NCBI GenBank assembly: GCA_016875595.1
Contig: VGPI01000016.1
Span: 1-17,263, forward strand
Direction: 5' to 3'
Origin: Candidatus Cloacimonadota bacterium
Lineage (GTDB): Bacteria > Cloacimonadota > Cloacimonadia > Cloacimonadales > Cloacimonadaceae
DNA: 17,263 nt
The notes under the pieces were generated by a model. It was not told the DNA's origin. It was given only the letters and a program-made list of their open reading frames with translations, and ran no database searches. Positions 14,137 to 17,263 of the stretch are shown one piece after another (the first letter of the stretch is position 1; the number at the start of each line of letters is the position of its first letter). A program made the translations under genes and the position numbers.

Positions 14137-15702
14137 TTACAATAAGGGTGAAAACAGACGGCAGACCGATTCTACCGGTTTCTGGATCAGGGGACGGCGG
14201 CGAAACTCGTGGAGGATGAGTTCTTTGCAGTAAGCGAGGTCATTTTCAAATTGAGCGGATGCGATAGCAGCAGTATTCCGATCATAGATCATGGCGGTCA
14301 GTTCAAAATTGTGATTAAAACTCCTCAGATCCATATTGGCGGTTCCGATTGAGGCGATCTCGCCATCAATGATCAGTACCTTGGCATGCATAAACCCGTT
14401 ATGGTATTCAAAGATCTTCACGCCCACCTCCAGCAATTCCTCATAATACGATTTTGAGCCCCAAAACACAATAAAGTGATCCGCTTTATGAGGCACAATT
14501 ATCCGGATCCTGATTCCGCTCATCGCTGCGGTCTTGAGAGCGGTCAGCAAGCTTTCGTTCAAAATCAGATAAGGAGTTGAGATGTCGATGGTGTTTTGGG
14601 CATTGGCGATGGCAGCAAAGTAAGCCTGCATAATGCTGGCATGATCAGAATCAGGACCACTGGCAACAATCTGGAGCGGGACATTGCTCGCCGCCAGATC
14701 CGGATTTACATCCAGTTGAATGTAGCCTCTGGTGAGAAGATTCTTACGGGTAACGAAGTACCAGTCGGTGAGAAACAATGCCTGCAAGGATCTGACGCCT
14801 TCGCCTTCGATCATGATCATTGAATCGCGCCAATAGCCAAAATACTTGCTCTTATGCAGATACTTGTCCGCAATGTTCAGTCCACCCAGGTAACCGATGG
14901 TTCCGTCCACAATGATCAGCTTCCGATGGTTACGGTAGTTGAGATGGCTGTTGATCCAGGGGATTAAAGCCGGCATGAACGGTTCCAATTGCACGCCGAC
15001 CTTGCGGAGCCGTCGTTTGAACCGTGATGATAAACTCCAGCAGCCCACATCATCATAAATGAAACGTACTTCCACTCCCTGCTTTGCTTTCTCGATCAAC
15101 AGATCATGGATCACCTTGCCGGTACTGTCGTTGGAGATGGAAAAGTACTCCAGGTGGATGTGGTTGCGAGCATTTCGGATACCCTGACAGACATATTCAA
15201 GAGCCCATTCCGTATCGGGTAGGATCTGGATTCGATTATGTCGGGTCAAGATGGCTTTGCTATTGCTTTCCAGGAGTTTGATCAGCTTTCGCGCCAGCTG
15301 GTTCCCGGTCACACTATCATGATCCTCCACCAGGTTTTGAGCTCCCAACAGGTCATTAAGATTAACGCTGTCCTCCAGTTCCTTACGTGAAAAGATCCGG
15401 GTTTTTCTCCAATTCCGACCAAAGAAGAGGTAGAAGATGAAGCCGACTACCGGCAGATAGAGTAAAACCAACACCCAGGCAAGAGTCCGGATTGGATTGT
15501 CATTCTCCAGCACCAACACAATGATCATCAATACTATGGTGATCCCAAACACGACATTTAGAACCCGGTTGGTCAGGTGGGAAAATACTCCGGATCCGAT
15601 GCTTCCCTGCATGATCAATTCGATCACTGCCGTTACCAGCAAAGTTGATAGCAGCAATAGAAACACCAGCATTACGCCATCCCAAAACTTATGTGAGATC
15701 AA
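14137..15702 (-). CDS. cls: Cardiolipin synthase (phospholipase D superfamily)
   Basis: A 521-residue membrane protein that would join two phosphatidylglycerol molecules (or PG and another phospholipid) into cardiolipin. The N-terminus has hydrophobic segments at about 10-30, 47-66 and 73-94, followed by the cytoplasmic-side linker FFGRNWRKTRIFSRKELE. Two HKD motifs are complete: H259-K261-D266 in NHRKLIIVDGTIGYLGGLN, and H439-K441-D446 in FMHAKVLIIDGEIASIGTANMD. The GG and GT/ANMD tails are typical of bacterial ClsA/B-type enzymes. The length is slightly above ClsA (about 486), mainly from an extra N-terminal helix. The start codon is TTG at 15702, chosen for the AGGAGG only 4 nt upstream; an in-frame ATG at codon 11 lacks such support. 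The gene lies 52 bp after the beta-barrel gene and 11 nt before addB, so it belongs to the same run. Confidence 0.94.
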   Translation of the reverse strand: MISHKFWDGVMLVFLLLLSTLLVTAVIELIMQGSIGSGVFSHLTNRVLNVVFGITIVLMIIVLVLENDNPIRTLAWVLVLLYLPVVGFIFYLFFGRNWRKTRIFSRKELEDSVNLNDLLGAQNLVEDHDSVTGNQLARKLIKLLESNSKAILTRHNRIQILPDTEWALEYVCQGIRNARNHIHLEYFSISNDSTGKVIHDLLIEKAKQGVEVRFIYDDVGCWSLSSRFKRRLRKVGVQLEPFMPALIPWINSHLNYRNHRKLIIVDGTIGYLGGLNIADKYLHKSKYFGYWRDSMIMIEGEGVRSLQALFLTDWYFVTRKNLLTRGYIQLDVNPDLAASNVPLQIVASGPDSDHASIMQAYFAAIANAQNTIDISTPYLILNESLLTALKTAAMSGIRIRIIVPHKADHFIVFWGSKSYYEELLEVGVKIFEYHNGFMHAKVLIIDGEIASIGTANMDLRSFNHNFELTAMIYDRNTAAIASAQFENDLAYCKELILHEFRRRPLIQKPVESVCRLFSPLL

Positions 15703-15754
15703 TTATCCTCCTGCCTAAACCAGTGATGTCGTTTCTTTTCCGGCCATCTTTCGA

Positions 15755-16831
15755 TCAAAAAAACTCACGCGCCATCACGCTAAGCGTCGGTTTGTCAGCA
15801 CCAAAACCCAGATCCAGACGGACATTCAACCGTTCCTGGGGTATGATGGCAAACCGCAACCCCACCCCAGCCGACCAATGCCAGTCATTGGGATCAATTC
15901 CATCCAATCCGGATAGCACCTGACCGGCTTCCACGAAAAAAACGAAACCAATTCTGTCAAGGAATGGTTCATCGAAGGGAAATACCCGCTGTTCAATGTT
16001 TTGTGATATGCGGTTTTTATCGATGAACCGGCGCTCGGGATATGCTCTCAAACGGTCACCGAGACCAGGCATCATGAGCAGTGGAACGTCGCCATGATTC
16101 ATGACCAGGTCGGTCCTCAAAGCCAAAACCGTTTTTGACCCGATCGGGATATATGCCTTGCAGTCAAGGCGATAATGATCATAGCTGTGATCACTGCCCA
16201 GCCAGGAACGGTACAACATATATTTACCGGTCAGATCAATCCCCCGTTCCGGATAAAATCCAAATCCTGCCGTATTCCACCTGATGCTAACCCCGGTGCC
16301 ATTGATCATTCCAGGGTCAATGCCCGGCACTAACGCCTGATCGATCATGCCACCCGGTTTGATATCAGTCAATCTGGCAAAATATCCTGACCAAACGTGC
16401 GACACAAACCATGAATCACGGACCTGCAGCCGCCAGGTGTGAGAAAGCCCATAAATTTCCTCTGTAAACTTCTCGGCAGCACTCACCGCCGTATCATTGC
16501 CTATCCCATAGAATGTATCCGGCCAGAGTTTCAAGACCATCCCGGTATCCGACACCCAGGCAGCAGTAGAGTACTCCGGAAACAGATAGACCAGAAACTG
16601 ACCCTTCTGGGTATAAGTAGCCGCCGCCATGACTTGATAGGTAGCGGAAGTAGAGCTGCTGTCAACGACCGGTGCCTGATACTTCCCAATGATAAATCCG
16701 CCACCCAGAATACCGGTATCGACAGTCATACCAAGGTATGGAAATCCAGAAAAAAGCGTAGATGGCGCAGCGGGTATGACCACGGCAAGCAGCAGGGACA
16801 AACTAAGCAGGAGCACTTTGGAACAACTCAT
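15755..16831 (-). CDS. Omp85-type (bacterial surface antigen) outer-membrane beta-barrel protein without POTRA domains
   Basis: A 358-residue exported protein. Residues 1-22 form a classical signal peptide (hydrophobic LLLSLSLLLAVVIPAA after a Lys, followed by AAPS as likely cleavage area). The rest is made of alternating strands and turns. The C-terminal part matches the Omp85/Surface_Ag pattern: LRAYPERRF (about 262-270) at the place of the lid-loop (V/L)RG(F/Y) motif, then QNIEQRVFPF, GFVFFVEAGQV, WHWSAGVGLRF, RLDLGFG, and a final aromatic F as in most barrels. The size allows roughly 16 strands and no POTRA domain. BamA and TamA insert outer-membrane proteins, but such short forms have unclear roles. 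The ATG at 16831 follows the stop of the upstream gene by 1 nt, with GGAG 4 nt before it. Family call is fairly sure; function is not known. Confidence 0.72.
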   Translation of the reverse strand: MSCSKVLLLSLSLLLAVVIPAAPSTLFSGFPYLGMTVDTGILGGGFIIGKYQAPVVDSSSTSATYQVMAAATYTQKGQFLVYLFPEYSTAAWVSDTGMVLKLWPDTFYGIGNDTAVSAAEKFTEEIYGLSHTWRLQVRDSWFVSHVWSGYFARLTDIKPGGMIDQALVPGIDPGMINGTGVSIRWNTAGFGFYPERGIDLTGKYMLYRSWLGSDHSYDHYRLDCKAYIPIGSKTVLALRTDLVMNHGDVPLLMMPGLGDRLRAYPERRFIDKNRISQNIEQRVFPFDEPFLDRIGFVFFVEAGQVLSGLDGIDPNDWHWSAGVGLRFAIIPQERLNVRLDLGFGADKPTLSVMAREFF

Positions 16832-16832
16832 A

Positions 16833-17263
16833 TCACTCCGCGTTCCGGAGGCACTCCTCGCCGTTATTGCTGATTTTATTGACGAACCGGCTTACCGGAT
16901 ACATCGTCAGGAGATCGTCGCCACATGGTTTCAATAGATAATGCAAAGAGGGCGGATCGGTAAATCCATGATCGAGCCAGGTCTCCATATCCCGGCTTTC
17001 CAATATCACCGGCATCCGGTCATGCACCTTGCTCATCGGATTATTCGCCTCAGTTGTGATAATGGCACATGACTGCACAAAACTCCCATCGGCTCCCCGC
17101 CAATGGTCATAGATCCCCGCCAACAGCAGGGGATATCCATTGGCTGCCTGGATAAAGAAGGGCTGTTTATCGGGTTTGCGCCATTCATAGAATCCGGTTA
17201 CCGGAATCAGACACCGCTTGTATTGCAGTCCTGCCTTGAAAGTCTTTTTCCCCAGGATCGTCT
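16833..17263 (-). CDS. SRAP (YedK/HMCES-like) abasic-site DNA-protein crosslinking protein, C-terminal part
   Basis: The frame is open to the right edge; the N-terminus, with the catalytic Cys2, lies outside, and about 142 codons are visible. The sequence has the family blocks RCLIPVTGFYEW, in which the Glu corresponds to the catalytic Glu105 of E. coli YedK, then LAGIYDHW, CAIITTEANNPMSKVHDRMPVIL, whose HDRMP holds the catalytic-site His, and ETWL. SRAP proteins form a stable thiazolidine crosslink between Cys2 and abasic sites in single-stranded DNA, shielding them from breakage and mutagenic bypass. The first bases of the window's end start inside the domain, so truncation is by the window and not a pseudogene. 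It ends 1 nt before the beta-barrel gene, at the head of the run that continues to addA. Family call is firm. Confidence 0.9.
   Translation of the reverse strand, partial: TILGKKTFKAGLQYKRCLIPVTGFYEWRKPDKQPFFIQAANGYPLLLAGIYDHWRGADGSFVQSCAIITTEANNPMSKVHDRMPVILESRDMETWLDHGFTDPPSLHYLLKPCGDDLLTMYPVSRFVNKISNNGEECLRNAE

Noticed and set aside
1..17263. CRISPR arrays, insertion sequences, toxin-antitoxin pairs or anti-phage systems
   Set aside because: I saw no regularly spaced repeats, transposase motifs or paired small genes; AddAB and SRAP are sufficiently explained as DNA repair.

Overview
The window carries two long blocks of co-directional genes on the minus strand, an iron-uptake operon on the plus strand, one tRNA gene and two structured intergenic gaps. 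A lipoprotein-free beta-barrel outer-membrane protein with a signal peptide and a cardiolipin synthase point to a diderm (Gram-negative-type) bacterium. The ferrous-iron system (Fur-FeoB-FeoA) and a 2-hydroxyacyl-CoA dehydratase-type iron-sulfur protein suggest an anaerobe. A Cloacimonadota/FCB-like lineage is my best guess from general gene style, but it is an inference and no marker in the window proves it.

Layout, left to right. (1) 1-3264, minus strand: a tightly overlapping trio read from right to left: an ABC-F translation ATPase, a HgdB-like 2-hydroxyacyl-CoA dehydratase subunit, and the N-terminal part of the tRNA 2-thiouridylase MnmA, cut by the window edge. (2) 3265-3812: tRNA-Pro(GGG) on the plus strand, followed by about 350 bp with only one doubtful short ORF. 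(3) 3813-4184, minus: RidA, the enamine/imine deaminase, with a nested hairpin spanning its stop codon. (4) 4185-4592: a divergent intergenic region with a 68-bp imperfect inverted repeat and, next to fur, a promoter-like sequence plus a Fur-box-like palindrome. (5) 4593-7462, plus: fur, feoB and feoA with overlapping ends, a self-contained regulated Fe(II) import operon. (6) 7463-7500: a small hairpin between the convergent feoA and addA. (7) 7498-17263, minus: a long operon-like run read from right to left as SRAP (abasic-site protein, partial), an Omp85-type beta-barrel protein without POTRA domains, cardiolipin synthase, AddB and AddA.

How they work together. Fur probably senses iron and represses its own operon, in which FeoB imports Fe(II) and FeoA assists. 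AddB and AddA should form the two-subunit helicase-nuclease that processes double-strand breaks for RecA. The SRAP protein at the head of the same run deals with abasic sites, so the run mixes DNA repair with envelope genes. MnmA, the ABC-F protein and tRNA-Pro are all connected with translation.

The points that stand out are: a FeoB whose G4 and G5 guanine-specificity motifs are both degenerate; an orphan HgdB-like protein lodged between translation genes; an Arg-rich N-terminal extension on FeoA; an AddB that lacks both the Walker A motif and the Fe-S cysteines; and the large inverted repeat with an internal tandem 11-mer beside fur. I found no CRISPR array, insertion sequence or prophage, and no clear new multi-gene system.
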